From JACKHA01 sp041401985 (GTDB lineage: Bacteria > Planctomycetota > Phycisphaerae > Phycisphaerales > UBA1924): DNA of 64,000 nt. The notes under the pieces were generated by a model. The model saw only the letters and a list, made by a program, of their open reading frames with translations, searched no databases and was not told where the DNA came from. Both the position numbers and the translations under genes were made by a program. Shown in pieces: positions 17,466 to 27,111 of this stretch (positions are counted from its first letter, which is position 1; each line of letters begins with the position of its first letter). Location of the stretch: the NCBI GenBank assembly GCA_041401985.1, contig JAWKTE010000009.1, positions 1-64,000 on the forward strand. Reading direction: 5' to 3'.

Positions 17466-17505
17466 AATACACTCCGGGGTTCTCGGCCCTCACCCCGGAG
17501 CCCCC

Positions 17506-20500
17506 ATGCCAAGCCGGATCCTCGACGAACTCGCCCGCCGCGTCCTCGTGCTCGACGGGGCCATGGGCTCGGCGATCCACGCGATGGACCTGGACGTCGA
17601 GCGCGACTACTGCGGCTGCGAGAACTGCCCCGAGATCCTGCTGGCCTCCCGCCCCGAGGTCATCCAAGGCCTGCACGAGCGCTTCCTCGAAGCCGGCGCC
17701 GATGGGCTCAAGACCGACTCCTTCGGCGGCGCCACACACATCCTGCGTGAGTTCGATCTGCAGGACCGCGCGTTCGAACTTGGAGAGCGGGCGGCCCAGG
17801 TCGCGCGGGCGGCGGCCGACAAGCACTCGACCAAGGACCGGCCGCGATTCGTCCTGGGCTCCATGGGCCCGGGCACGAAACTCATCACGCTCGGCCAGAT
17901 CGAGTGGGACCAGATGCTCGCCTCGTACCGCGAGCAGGCCCGCGGGCTCATCGCCGGCGGCGCGGACGCGCTGCTGATCGAGACCTGCCAGGACCTCCTG
18001 CAGGTCAAGTGCGCCGTCAACGCCGTGCTCGAGGCCCTCGACGACCAGAAGAAGACCACCGACGATGTGCCCATCTTCGTCTCGGTCACGATCGAGACCA
18101 CCGGCACGATGCTGCTGGGCACGGCCATCGAAGCCGCCGCCAGCGCGCTCCGCTCGTTCCCCATCGCCTCGCTCGGGCTCAACTGCGCGACCGGCCCGAC
18201 CGAGATGGGCGAGCACGTCGCGTTCCTGGCCAAACACTGGGACCGGCACATCTCCGTCGTGCCCAACGCGGGCCTGCCCGTGCTGCACGAGGGCAAGACG
18301 CAGTACCCGCTCGGCCCCGAGGGCTTCGCCAAGGCTCTGGCGACCTTCGTCCGCGAGCACGCCATCTCCATCGTCGGCGGCTGCTGCGGCACAACACCGG
18401 AGCACATCACCGCCCTCGCCACCGCCTTGGCCGACCACCGCAAGCCGGGCTACGAAATCAAGCCCCGCGCCACCAGCGCCGCACCGTGCCACCGACCTGC
18501 GAAGTCCGCGGAGCAGGTCGGTGCCGACAAACCTCACGCGCACCACCCCAACGAAGCCTCCCCCGCTCCCCGCCACTCCACCCCCCTCGTCGCCCGCTCC
18601 ACCTTCGAGCCCCAGCCCCGCGGCTGCACCTCCCTCTACTCCCACACCGACTACCGCCAGGACAACTCCATCCTCATCGTCGGCGAGCGCTGCAACGCCT
18701 CCGGCTCGAAGAAGTTCAAGCAGCTCCTCGAGGGCGAGGACTGGGACGCGATCGTCTCGCTGGCCCGCTCGCAGGTGCGCGAGGGCGCCCACGTGCTCGA
18801 CATCAACGTCGACTACGCGGGGCGAGACAACGCTCGCGACATGGCCGAGGTCGTCCGGCGCATCGCGAAGCAGGTCGACGTGCCGCTCATGATCGACTCG
18901 ACGCAGATCAAAACGATCGAGGCCGGCCTCCGCCACGCCGCGGGTCGCTGCATCATCAACTCCGCCAACTTCGAGGACGGCGAAGAGAAGTTCGACGAAC
19001 TCTGCCGCCTCGCCAAGACGTTCGGCGCGGCCCTGGTCATCGGCTCCATCGACGAGGACCAGGAAGCCGCGATGGCCCGCACCGCCGACCGCAAGCACGA
19101 CATCGCGGCCCGAGGCCTCAGTCGCGCCGTCGAGCACCACGGCCTCGACCCCGCCGACATCTTCTTCGATCCGCTGGTCCTGCCCGTGTCCACCGGCATG
19201 GACTCGGACCGGCGCTCCGCGATGGCCCTGGTCGAGGGCGTGCGCCGAATCTCGAGGGCGTTCCCCGACAGCCAGATCACCGTCGGGCTGTCCAACGCCT
19301 CGTTCGGCCTCAAGCCCGCGGCCCGCCAGGTGCTCAACTCCGCGCTCCTGCACGAACTCGAAGGCGCGGGCCTGACCAGCGCGATCCTGCACGCCGGCAA
19401 GATCATGCCGCGCAACCGCATCGAGGACGAGCACTGGACCGCCTGCGAGGACCTCATCTACGACCGCCGCGCCGAGTCCGCCGGCGGCACGGGCCTGCCC
19501 CCCGGCATCACAGATGAGGGCTTCGACCCCCTCCAGCGCCTCATCGACGTGTTCAAGGACGCCGTCGCCGCCGGGCCCGCCAAGGCCGCGGCCAAGGACC
19601 TGACGCTCGAAGAACGCCTCCGCGCCCACATCATCGACGGCGAGAAGGAAGGCGTCGACCAGACCCTCGAAGAGGCCCTGAAGAAGTACCAGCCGCTCGA
19701 GATCATCAACGACCACCTGCTCGACGGCATGAAGACCGTCGGCGAACTCTTTGGCTCGGGCCAGATGCAACTCCCATTCGTGCTCCAGTCCGCCGAGGTC
19801 ATGAAGATGGCCGTCGCCAGGCTCGAGCCGCTCATGGAGAAGGCCGACGGCCAGACCCGCGGCTCGATCGTGCTCGCCACCGTCAAGGGCGACGTGCACG
19901 ACATCGGCAAGAACCTGGTCGACATCATCCTCTCCAACAACGGCTACACGGTCCACAACATCGGCATCAAGCAGCCGCTCTCGGCCATCCTCGAGAAGTG
20001 GAAGGACACCAAGGCCGACGCCATCGGCATGTCCGGCCTGCTGGTCAAGAGCGTCAACGTGATGGAGGAGAACCTCCGCGAACTCAACAAGGGCGATGTG
20101 AAGATCCCGATTCTTCTGGGCGGCGCGGCACTGACGCGCCACTACGCCGAGGGGCATCTGCGAAGCACGTACCAGGGCTCGCTCTACTACGGCAAGGACG
20201 CGTTCGACGGCCTGCGCATCATGGACCACATCGCCGGCAAGAAGACCGCCGTCCTCGATCAGGAGATCGAGGCCCGCATGGCCAAGCGTTCGGCGGCCGA
20301 GGAGGCCATCGCCGAGTCGCGCGCGACCCGCGCCGAGCGGGCCGAGGCGTTCGAGAAGTCGAAGGCCCAGCCGGCACACGGACAGGCCGCAGCCAAGCCC
20401 GCGCCCGATTCCGGTGGCGGCGTCGCGGTCGCCGCCGTCGCCGAGCCGCGCGTCCGCAGCAAGACGGAGCGCCTGGCGAAGGAGTCCATCCCGGCCGCGC

Positions 20501-21294
20501 CGTTTCTCGGCTCCCGCGTCGTGACCGACATCGACCTCGACAGCGTCTACCCCTTCATCAACACCGTGGCCCTCTTCCGCGGCCAGTGGCAGTTCAAGAA
20601 GGGCGGGCTCGACGACGACGCGTACAACGCAAAGCTCGAGGCGGAGATCCTCCCCGTCTTCGAACGTCTCAAGGCCCGCTGCCGCGACGAGCGCCTGCTC
20701 CGCCCCGCGGTGGTCTACGGGTACTTCCCCGTCTGGAGCGACGCCGACGATCTGGTCGTCTTCGACCCAACCGACCACGAGCGCGAGATCGAGCGCTTCC
20801 GCTTCCCCCGCCAGCAGGCCCAGCGCCGCCTCTGCATCAGCGACTTCTTCATGGACGCCGATGAGTGCCGCGCCGCCGGGCGGAAGGACGTGCTCGGCCT
20901 TTCGTGCGTGACCATGGGCCAGGAGATCTCCAAGGCCACCCAGGAACTGTTCCAGGCCAACAAGTACCAGGAATACCTGTACCTGCACGGGCTCGGCGTC
21001 GAATCAGCCGAGGCCCTGGCCGAACTCTGGCACAAACGGATGCGCCAGGAACTCGGCATCGCCGGCGACGACTCGCCCCGCATCCGCGAGCTGTTCACCC
21101 AGAAGTACCGCGGCAGCCGCTACTCCTTCGGCTACCCCGCCTGCCCCGACATGTCCGACCAGGACATCCTGTGGCGCCTCATCGACCCGTCGCGGATCGG
21201 CTGCGTGCTGACCGAGAACTGGCAGATCGACCCGGAGCAGAGCACCTCGGCGATCGTCGTGCACCATCCCGAGGCCAAGTACTTCAACGTCTGA
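17506..21294 (+). CDS. metH: Cobalamin-dependent methionine synthase
   Basis: The 1262-residue enzyme moves a methyl group from methyltetrahydrofolate to homocysteine through cobalamin. The homocysteine domain (about 1-312) has the zinc ligands C227, C293 and C294 (GLNCATG, GGCCGTTPEH). A linker (313-366) is followed by the pterin domain (about 385-645, starting ILIVGERCNASGS), the cobalamin cap and binding domains with axial H798 in GDVHDIGKN, and the reactivation domain with RPAVVYGYFP and SFGYPACPD near the end. It is slightly longer than the 1227 residues of E. coli MetH. The interdomain linker contains an in-frame copy of a dispersed palindrome (18486-18532). A terminator-like hairpin follows. 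Confidence 0.95.
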   Translation: MPSRILDELARRVLVLDGAMGSAIHAMDLDVERDYCGCENCPEILLASRPEVIQGLHERFLEAGADGLKTDSFGGATHILREFDLQDRAFELGERAAQVARAAADKHSTKDRPRFVLGSMGPGTKLITLGQIEWDQMLASYREQARGLIAGGADALLIETCQDLLQVKCAVNAVLEALDDQKKTTDDVPIFVSVTIETTGTMLLGTAIEAAASALRSFPIASLGLNCATGPTEMGEHVAFLAKHWDRHISVVPNAGLPVLHEGKTQYPLGPEGFAKALATFVREHAISIVGGCCGTTPEHITALATALADHRKPGYEIKPRATSAAPCHRPAKSAEQVGADKPHAHHPNEASPAPRHSTPLVARSTFEPQPRGCTSLYSHTDYRQDNSILIVGERCNASGSKKFKQLLEGEDWDAIVSLARSQVREGAHVLDINVDYAGRDNARDMAEVVRRIAKQVDVPLMIDSTQIKTIEAGLRHAAGRCIINSANFEDGEEKFDELCRLAKTFGAALVIGSIDEDQEAAMARTADRKHDIAARGLSRAVEHHGLDPADIFFDPLVLPVSTGMDSDRRSAMALVEGVRRISRAFPDSQITVGLSNASFGLKPAARQVLNSALLHELEGAGLTSAILHAGKIMPRNRIEDEHWTACEDLIYDRRAESAGGTGLPPGITDEGFDPLQRLIDVFKDAVAAGPAKAAAKDLTLEERLRAHIIDGEKEGVDQTLEEALKKYQPLEIINDHLLDGMKTVGELFGSGQMQLPFVLQSAEVMKMAVARLEPLMEKADGQTRGSIVLATVKGDVHDIGKNLVDIILSNNGYTVHNIGIKQPLSAILEKWKDTKADAIGMSGLLVKSVNVMEENLRELNKGDVKIPILLGGAALTRHYAEGHLRSTYQGSLYYGKDAFDGLRIMDHIAGKKTAVLDQEIEARMAKRSAAEEAIAESRATRAERAEAFEKSKAQPAHGQAAAKPAPDSGGGVAVAAVAEPRVRSKTERLAKESIPAAPFLGSRVVTDIDLDSVYPFINTVALFRGQWQFKKGGLDDDAYNAKLEAEILPVFERLKARCRDERLLRPAVVYGYFPVWSDADDLVVFDPTDHEREIERFRFPRQQAQRRLCISDFFMDADECRAAGRKDVLGLSCVTMGQEISKATQELFQANKYQEYLYLHGLGVESAEALAELWHKRMRQELGIAGDDSPRIRELFTQKYRGSRYSFGYPACPDMSDQDILWRLIDPSRIGCVLTENWQIDPEQSTSAIVVHHPEAKYFNV
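18486..18532 (+). repeat. Dispersed palindrome inside the metH coding sequence
   Basis: The 47-nt stretch has GTGCCACCGACCTGC and GCAGGTCGGTGCC arms around AGTCCGCGGA. Its first 42 nt match the intergenic copy at 52658-52704 with a single difference. It is read without a stop as CHRPAKSAEQVGADK in the linker between the homocysteine and pterin domains of MetH. Confidence 0.85.
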
Positions 21295-21317
21295 GGCCGA
21301 CCACGCGCGAAACAGAA

Positions 21318-21345
21318 CCGAGCCCCGGATCGGTCCGGGGCTCGG
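21318..21345 (+). terminator. Hairpin between convergent metH and PEP-CTERM-like gene
   Basis: CCGAGCCCCGGA (21318-21329) pairs perfectly over 12 bp with 21334-21345 around TCGG. There is no T tract on either side, so it may act in both directions or with Rho. Confidence 0.6.
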
Positions 21346-21396
21346 TCGCATTGATTCCTCACATTGGAACATCGCCGAAGGCGCGGCGGCCGCCGG

Positions 21397-22113
21397 TCAC
21401 ATGCTGCGCCGGCGACGCCCACCGAGGACGATCATCCCGACGCCGGCCAGCGCGCCCGCGCCGGGCAGGGGCAGCACGATGATCTGGTCCTGGCGGCTGC
21501 TGCTCACGATCGCGGCCAGACGCCCGGAGGTGTCGGCCCCGTCGACCGCGGCGTTCAGGTAGTCGGCGAACAGCGCGTTGCTGATCTTGTTCGAGATCGA
21601 GACCACGCCCGTGCGGAGGTTCGACTCGTTCGCCGTCGTGAACGTCCCGCCGTCAACGGTGCTCCAGTCGAACACGATCTCCCAGACCGCGGCCTGGAAC
21701 GCGGAGGCCTTCGCGTTGGAGTCCACCGCGTCGCCATAGGCGTTGTACAGCGAGTTGAGGGCGTCGATCTGGTCGTGGTTGAGTTCCCACTTGTTGCTGG
21801 GCGCGGGGCTGGTCACGGGCGCGTCGTGGAGGGCCACGAGGTTGAACGTGCCGTCGCCCGCGGTCTGCGTCAGGTCGATGCAGTACGTCTGGAAGTCCCG
21901 GGCCGACGCCCCGGTGCCGAGGCGGTGGCGGAGCTGGCCGACGAACAGGCTCCGCTCGCTGAACGCGGACGAGTCGCCGGAGTTGAACGTGACCCGCGCC
22001 GACTGGCCGAGGCCCGTGCCCTGGAAGTCAACCGCGATGGGGCCGGCCAGGGCCGGCGAGGCAAGAAGCAGCGCGCCCGCGGTCCCTGCGGACAGAATCG
22101 TCTTGGTCGTCAT
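21397..22113 (-). CDS. Exported protein with possible thioester domain and PEP-CTERM-like tail
   Basis: The 238-residue protein has a signal peptide (1-23, ending ASPALAG). C78 in TYCIDL and Q140 in AFQAAVWEI match the Cys and Gln pattern of thioester domains (TED), in which the two side chains cross-link to give a reactive surface bond. The C-terminus, LPLPGAGALAGVGM followed by RRRR, has the tripartite form of PEP-CTERM sorting signals: a short proline motif, a hydrophobic segment and a basic end. An exosortase gene 10 kb away is the likely processing enzyme. The start at 22113 directly begins the signal peptide. TED assignment is inference from two motifs. Confidence 0.75.
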   Translation of the reverse strand: MTTKTILSAGTAGALLLASPALAGPIAVDFQGTGLGQSARVTFNSGDSSAFSERSLFVGQLRHRLGTGASARDFQTYCIDLTQTAGDGTFNLVALHDAPVTSPAPSNKWELNHDQIDALNSLYNAYGDAVDSNAKASAFQAAVWEIVFDWSTVDGGTFTTANESNLRTGVVSISNKISNALFADYLNAAVDGADTSGRLAAIVSSSRQDQIIVLPLPGAGALAGVGMIVLGGRRRRSM

Positions 22114-22255
22114 AACACACCCTCTCTTGGTTCTCTCGATCCGCACGCCGTCGGCTTCCCGCGGCGGCCTCCCTCTTCGAGCCATGTCGTCGGGCCGGCG
22201 GCGGTGGCTCCCGCCGCTGGCTACAACGAAAGATACCCGCAGGCAGCAAAAGAGA

Positions 22256-22280
22256 AAGCCCGCGGCACGCCCGCGGGCTT
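22256..22280 (-). terminator. Rho-independent terminator of the exopolysaccharide operon
   Basis: Read on the minus strand, AAGCCCGCGG and CCGCGGGCTT form a 10-bp perfect stem around a five-base loop, followed by TCTCTTTT. It lies 44 bp after the stop of the giant TPR gene. Confidence 0.8.
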
Positions 22281-22323
22281 CGATTCCAGTTATCTGGCGT
22301 TACAATCCGAACTCAGCAACGTG

Positions 22324-25300
22324 TTATCGGCCACCCGCGCTCGACACCCGCTCGAATCGGACCCGCTGGCTCTCGGTGAACGCCTCGCGTACGCCCGGGT
22401 CGATGCGGGCCAGCACCCCGTCGGCCTCCGCGTCCCGGTCGAGCGCTCGCAGCGCCTCCGCAAGGCCGAGCAGCACGTCCGCGGAGCCGGGCTCGAGGCC
22501 GAGCGCCCCTGCGAACGTGCCGCGTGCCTCCTCCGCATCTCCACTGGCCAGTTGCGCGCGGCCGAGGGTCTCGAGAACGCTGGCGCGAACGGGGCCCGGC
22601 AGGCTCAACGCCGCGGCGTCATTGCTCGCCCGGAACGCCAACTCCACGGCCCTCTCCGTATCGCCGCCCGTCACCACCAGCAGGTACGCCAGGTTATTCG
22701 CCGCCGAGACCGCCTCGAACGACATCGAGGGCGCGATCCTGACCGCCGCCTCCAGCACGAGCACCGCCGCGGCCGGGCTTGATTCATCGAGCCGGTCCGC
22801 GACGCTCAGCGCGGCCGGGATACGCCCCGCGTCCGCCGCGATCGCGCGGATCGCGCTCTCGACCTCTCTGGCGTCGCCCCGAAGCGCGGCGATCTCCATC
22901 CGGCGCGACTCGATCGCCGGATTGCCCGGCTCGCTGGCCCGGGCCTCACTGATCGTGCGCGAGGCGTCGTCGATCAGCCCCGCGGCTATCTGGCACCGGG
23001 CCAGCAGATCGGCCGAGGTCCGCCGCGCCAGCGCGGGCGCGGTCGGGTCGGCCATCACTTGACCCCTGAGCCGTGCGGCCTCCGACACTGCTTCACGCGC
23101 ACGGCCCGACTCCAGAAGGAGTTCGGCGAGTGCGCCGGCCGCGCCCCAGTCGCTCGGGCTGGCCTCGAGCGCGGCCCGATACGCCGCCTCCGACTCGTCG
23201 AGCCGCCCGAGCAGCCGCAACGCGCTGGCTTCAAGGCGCCTGGCGGTCCCGACGCGCGAGTCGTCCCAATGCCTCTGGCCGATGATCCGCACCGTCCGCG
23301 CGGCGTGGTCGGCCTCGCCGCTGCGTTCGGCGAGGATCACCCACGCCCGCGCGACCGCCAGCGCCGCCGGCTCCTCGGCGTTCTGCGCGTCGAGGCGGGC
23401 GAGCCACCCCGAGGCCACGGGCTCCGGTACACTCGCGCCCGCTTCCGCCGAGACGATCATCCAGTCCGCGTCGTCCGCCGCGCGTCGGGCCAGGCGGTCC
23501 CTCTGCGGGGTCGAACCCGCGCCGACGATCGCCATCGCCGCGGCTCTGGAGGCGTACGGCTCCGGCGGGTCGGTGGCGAAGATCGCGTCGAGGTGCGGCG
23601 CGAGCGTCGCCAGCGCCCGGGCGAACGCTCCCTCCCCGATATCCAGCGTCGCCAACTGCACGTCGGCGGGGACCGGATTGCCGGGCGTCTGCCGCCGCCA
23701 CTGCTCCGCGGCCGACCTCGCGGACGCCGTCTGCCCGATCGACGCGAACGCGCGGGATGCGAGTTCCATCGCCGCCGGCTCGTCGATCGCTCGCATCAGG
23801 CGGCTCGCGTCGCGGGCCACGCCGCTCGTGTCGCCCGCCTGCGCGCGGGCCTGCAAAAGCACGCCCCATGTCGGGACCGCCGTCGGCCAACGCTCGGTCT
23901 GTTCCGTCAGCCGAGCCAGGAAACGCCCCTGGTCCACACGACCCGCGGCGTAGCCCGCCAGCAGGTCCACCAACGCCTTCATCGCTTCGCTCTGGCCCGC
24001 GTCGCTCGCGACCGCCGCCAGGGCCGCGTTGATCGAGTCGCCCGACTCCTGCGACGACAGGAGCGCTCGCATGGCGAGCAAGTCCTCGTCACCCGGTTCG
24101 AGCGCCAGGCCGGCATCGGTGGCGGCTGCCGTCGCATCGCGGTCGAGCGAACGCGCATGCGCCCGCGCCAACCAGCGCCACGCGGCCGCACGCTCGGCGC
24201 CCGCCGCGTCGGACTCGGCAAAGGCCCGCACATGGCCGATCGCCTCGGCTCGGGTCCCATAGCGATCGAGGAACCGCCCCACCGCCAGCACACGCTCGAC
24301 GTCCGTCTCGAACCCCCCTGGCCGCCCCAACAGGGCACGCCCGCCCTCAACGTCACCGAACTCGGCCAGACCGTTGGCGGTCGCCTCCAGTACACGCGCC
24401 GACAGATCGGGCGTCGCCGCCAGGCCGCCAAGCACGCGGCCCGCCTCGCCGCGGCGCCCCCCCAGCGTGTACGCCCGCGCCAGGGCCAGCAGGTCCTCAT
24501 CCAGCCCGGACGCGGCAAGACGCTCGCGCTCCGCGATCGCGCGATCGAACATCGAGTACGTCTCGAGCAGCGTGGCCCGATCCCGCGAGAGCACCGAACC
24601 CACGTCGCCCTCTTCCAGGAATCGACCCAGATAGGCACGGGCCTCATCGGGGCGCCCGGCCTCGCGGAGCGCGGCGATCACGCGCGGGTATAGCCGCGCC
24701 GGCGCGCTCGACTTCGAGATCGCCTCGGTCAGCATCCGGATGTAGTCATCGCCGTTGCCCAGGATGTCGTAGGCGAGCGCGGCCAACTCAAGGGCCTCGG
24801 CGTCCTGGCCCGCGAGGATCACGGGCGCCAGCACCTCCGTGATGGCAGTTCGGGCGCGGACCTCGCGCGACGGCCCGCCGGGCACGGGCGCGAACACAAG
24901 CAGCCGCTTGGCCTCGTAGATGCGCCACGCCGTCGAGTCGTCGCCTTCGAGCGCCCGCACGCGCGCGATCGCCGGCTGAACGATCTGCTCATCCGACCAC
25001 GCCGACTGCGAGCGCAGCACATCGAGCTGCACGTCCAGGTCGTTCGCCGCACCCTCGGCCAGTGCCCGGAACTCCTCGGCCGCCCGCGCCATCGCCGCGG
25101 CCCGCTCAGAAGCGGGTGCGAATGGGTCGACCCGTGCGTCGAGCAGCGTCGCCAACCGGCGCCGGATCTGGAACGCCCGGTCGCCCTCGGCGTCCCTCAA
25201 TGCCTCCTCCAGGAGCGCGATCGACGCGGTCTCGTTCTCGTCCGGTGCGGCAAGCTGCAGCGCGAGCGCCTGCTGGAACAGCACATCCGGATCGTCCGGC

Positions 25301-27111
25301 GCGACGCCCACGGCGAACGCCAGCAGGCGATCGGCCTGCTCCGGCGCCCGCGGCCGAAGACGAGCAGCCGTCGCCCACGCCAGACGCACCGCCGCTTCGG
25401 ATCGCCCTTCAGCCTCGGCGAGCATGGCGAGCAGCGCATCGACGGCCGCGGCCGTGGCGCCCCGATCCGCGTTGACCGCGTGGGCACGAGCCAGGAGGGC
25501 CTCGATCGTCGGCGGCGCACTGGTGTCGAGTTCTTCCTCGAAGCGATCACGCATCATCGTCAGTCGAGCGATCGCCTCGTCGTGCCGACCCGCGCCGCCG
25601 GCCTCTTCGCGAGAGTCCCGCTGTTCGGCGAGACCCACAAGCGCTTCGCACGCAAGGATCGACTCGGCGTACGTCAGCCCGAATCCGGGATACCGATCCA
25701 TGGCGGCGTCGGCAACGAGGTAGTCCCCGCGCCGCAGGATCAGGCGAAGTTCCTCCTGCCGCGCGATCCGCCAGCCCCACTGCCCACCAACCGCGCGCAG
25801 AATCTGTTCGCCCTTCGCCTCCCGCCCTTCGACGGCCTCGGCAACGCCCATCAGGTACGCCGCCAGCGTGCGCTCTCGTGCCGCGTCACCACCAATCCGA
25901 GATGCCAACTGCTCCGCCGCGGCCGCGGCCTCGGCAGCACCAGACGAGCCGGAATCCAGGGCCGAGATCGTGTCGGCGATCGCCAGCCAGAACGCGCCCC
26001 GTTCGTCGTCCTTGGCCGACAACGCGGCACGCAGATCGCCGATCGCCTCGGGTCCCACCGCATCCGCCACGATCGCCCATCCAAGTGTCGACGCGTCGGC
26101 GGCAGACGGATCGCTCAAGACCGGCGCCAGCAGTTCCGTCGCGCCGGTTCTCAATCCCGCCCGCCAGTTCCGTGACACGATCGCGACTCGCGTCGCCTCG
26201 GACAGTTCGTCCAGGGCGAGCAGTCGCTCGGACAACTCGCTCGCCAGCGTGAACGCGGATCGCCAGCCCTCTGGAGGAGTCGTGCGTGGCCTGAACCCCA
26301 GGAGCGTGTCCAGCACGTCGAACAACAACGCCACTTCCTCGCCCACATCCCCGTGGTCCACGGCATCAACCGCGGGCCCACACGCCGCCAGCGCCCCGTC
26401 CCGATCATCGATGAGCAGCAGCGCCCAAGCGCGGATGGTCTCGGCCGCCAGCGGGCGCTCCAGCCGCCCGAGCCCGCCCTCGGCGTCCAGATACTGCCGA
26501 ACCGCCGCCTCGCGCGACGCGCTGCCACGAAACCGCGCGGCGATGGCCGTGCGATGCGCCGACATGTCCGACGGGAACGCGTCCACCAGCCGATCGGCCT
26601 CGGCGATGGCGTCGTTGGGACGCCCGAGCGCCTGGAACGCGCGCACACGCGCGAGGATCAACTCCCTGTCCGGATCATCCGTACCCCGCCCACGCGCCAT
26701 CTGCTCCGTCAGCGCGAGCACGTCGGCCCATCGCCCGGCGACGGAGTAGCACTCCAGCAGCATCGGCGCCGCCCGCTCGTCGGGATCGTCCGCGGCGATC
26801 GCGTCCCGCAGGATGCCGATCGCCGTCGTGTAGTGCGACCCGTCGGGCATCGGCTCGCGCAGCCGCGCGTCGGCCAGGCGGAACAGCGCTTCACCATCGC
26901 GACGCCCGGCGCGGTGCACGTACAGGCCCAGGTTGTCCATCGCCGCCTGCCACTCGCCGCGGTCGTACGCCGCCATGCCGATCTCGCGCGCCTGGGCGAC
27001 CGTCTCGGCCCGGCGCGCATTGCGCAACTGGCGCAGCCCCACCGCGCCACCCGCCAGCAGCGCGAGAACGAGGCCGAGCGCGATGAGGCGTTTCTTTGTC
27101 TTGGGCTTCAC
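22324..27111 (-). CDS. Giant TPR-repeat membrane-anchored protein (PrsT-like)
   Basis: The 1595-residue protein starts with a basic end and one transmembrane segment (about 8-26, LIALGLVLALLAGGAVGLRQL), followed by alanine- and arginine-rich helical repeats of about 34 residues over nearly its whole length, typical of TPR solenoids. I chose the GTG at 27111 because AAGGAG lies just upstream and its GTGA overlaps the stop of the sugar transferase gene by 4 bp, a sign of translational coupling. Large TPR proteins of PEP-CTERM/exosortase loci (PrsT) are the closest functional analogy. It probably serves as a scaffold for polysaccharide or surface-protein assembly; that role is inferred from position. 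Confidence 0.85.
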   Translation of the reverse strand: MKPKTKKRLIALGLVLALLAGGAVGLRQLRNARRAETVAQAREIGMAAYDRGEWQAAMDNLGLYVHRAGRRDGEALFRLADARLREPMPDGSHYTTAIGILRDAIAADDPDERAAPMLLECYSVAGRWADVLALTEQMARGRGTDDPDRELILARVRAFQALGRPNDAIAEADRLVDAFPSDMSAHRTAIAARFRGSASREAAVRQYLDAEGGLGRLERPLAAETIRAWALLLIDDRDGALAACGPAVDAVDHGDVGEEVALLFDVLDTLLGFRPRTTPPEGWRSAFTLASELSERLLALDELSEATRVAIVSRNWRAGLRTGATELLAPVLSDPSAADASTLGWAIVADAVGPEAIGDLRAALSAKDDERGAFWLAIADTISALDSGSSGAAEAAAAAEQLASRIGGDAARERTLAAYLMGVAEAVEGREAKGEQILRAVGGQWGWRIARQEELRLILRRGDYLVADAAMDRYPGFGLTYAESILACEALVGLAEQRDSREEAGGAGRHDEAIARLTMMRDRFEEELDTSAPPTIEALLARAHAVNADRGATAAAVDALLAMLAEAEGRSEAAVRLAWATAARLRPRAPEQADRLLAFAVGVAPDDPDVLFQQALALQLAAPDENETASIALLEEALRDAEGDRAFQIRRRLATLLDARVDPFAPASERAAAMARAAEEFRALAEGAANDLDVQLDVLRSQSAWSDEQIVQPAIARVRALEGDDSTAWRIYEAKRLLVFAPVPGGPSREVRARTAITEVLAPVILAGQDAEALELAALAYDILGNGDDYIRMLTEAISKSSAPARLYPRVIAALREAGRPDEARAYLGRFLEEGDVGSVLSRDRATLLETYSMFDRAIAERERLAASGLDEDLLALARAYTLGGRRGEAGRVLGGLAATPDLSARVLEATANGLAEFGDVEGGRALLGRPGGFETDVERVLAVGRFLDRYGTRAEAIGHVRAFAESDAAGAERAAAWRWLARAHARSLDRDATAAATDAGLALEPGDEDLLAMRALLSSQESGDSINAALAAVASDAGQSEAMKALVDLLAGYAAGRVDQGRFLARLTEQTERWPTAVPTWGVLLQARAQAGDTSGVARDASRLMRAIDEPAAMELASRAFASIGQTASARSAAEQWRRQTPGNPVPADVQLATLDIGEGAFARALATLAPHLDAIFATDPPEPYASRAAAMAIVGAGSTPQRDRLARRAADDADWMIVSAEAGASVPEPVASGWLARLDAQNAEEPAALAVARAWVILAERSGEADHAARTVRIIGQRHWDDSRVGTARRLEASALRLLGRLDESEAAYRAALEASPSDWGAAGALAELLLESGRAREAVSEAARLRGQVMADPTAPALARRTSADLLARCQIAAGLIDDASRTISEARASEPGNPAIESRRMEIAALRGDAREVESAIRAIAADAGRIPAALSVADRLDESSPAAAVLVLEAAVRIAPSMSFEAVSAANNLAYLLVVTGGDTERAVELAFRASNDAAALSLPGPVRASVLETLGRAQLASGDAEEARGTFAGALGLEPGSADVLLGLAEALRALDRDAEADGVLARIDPGVREAFTESQRVRFERVSSAGGR

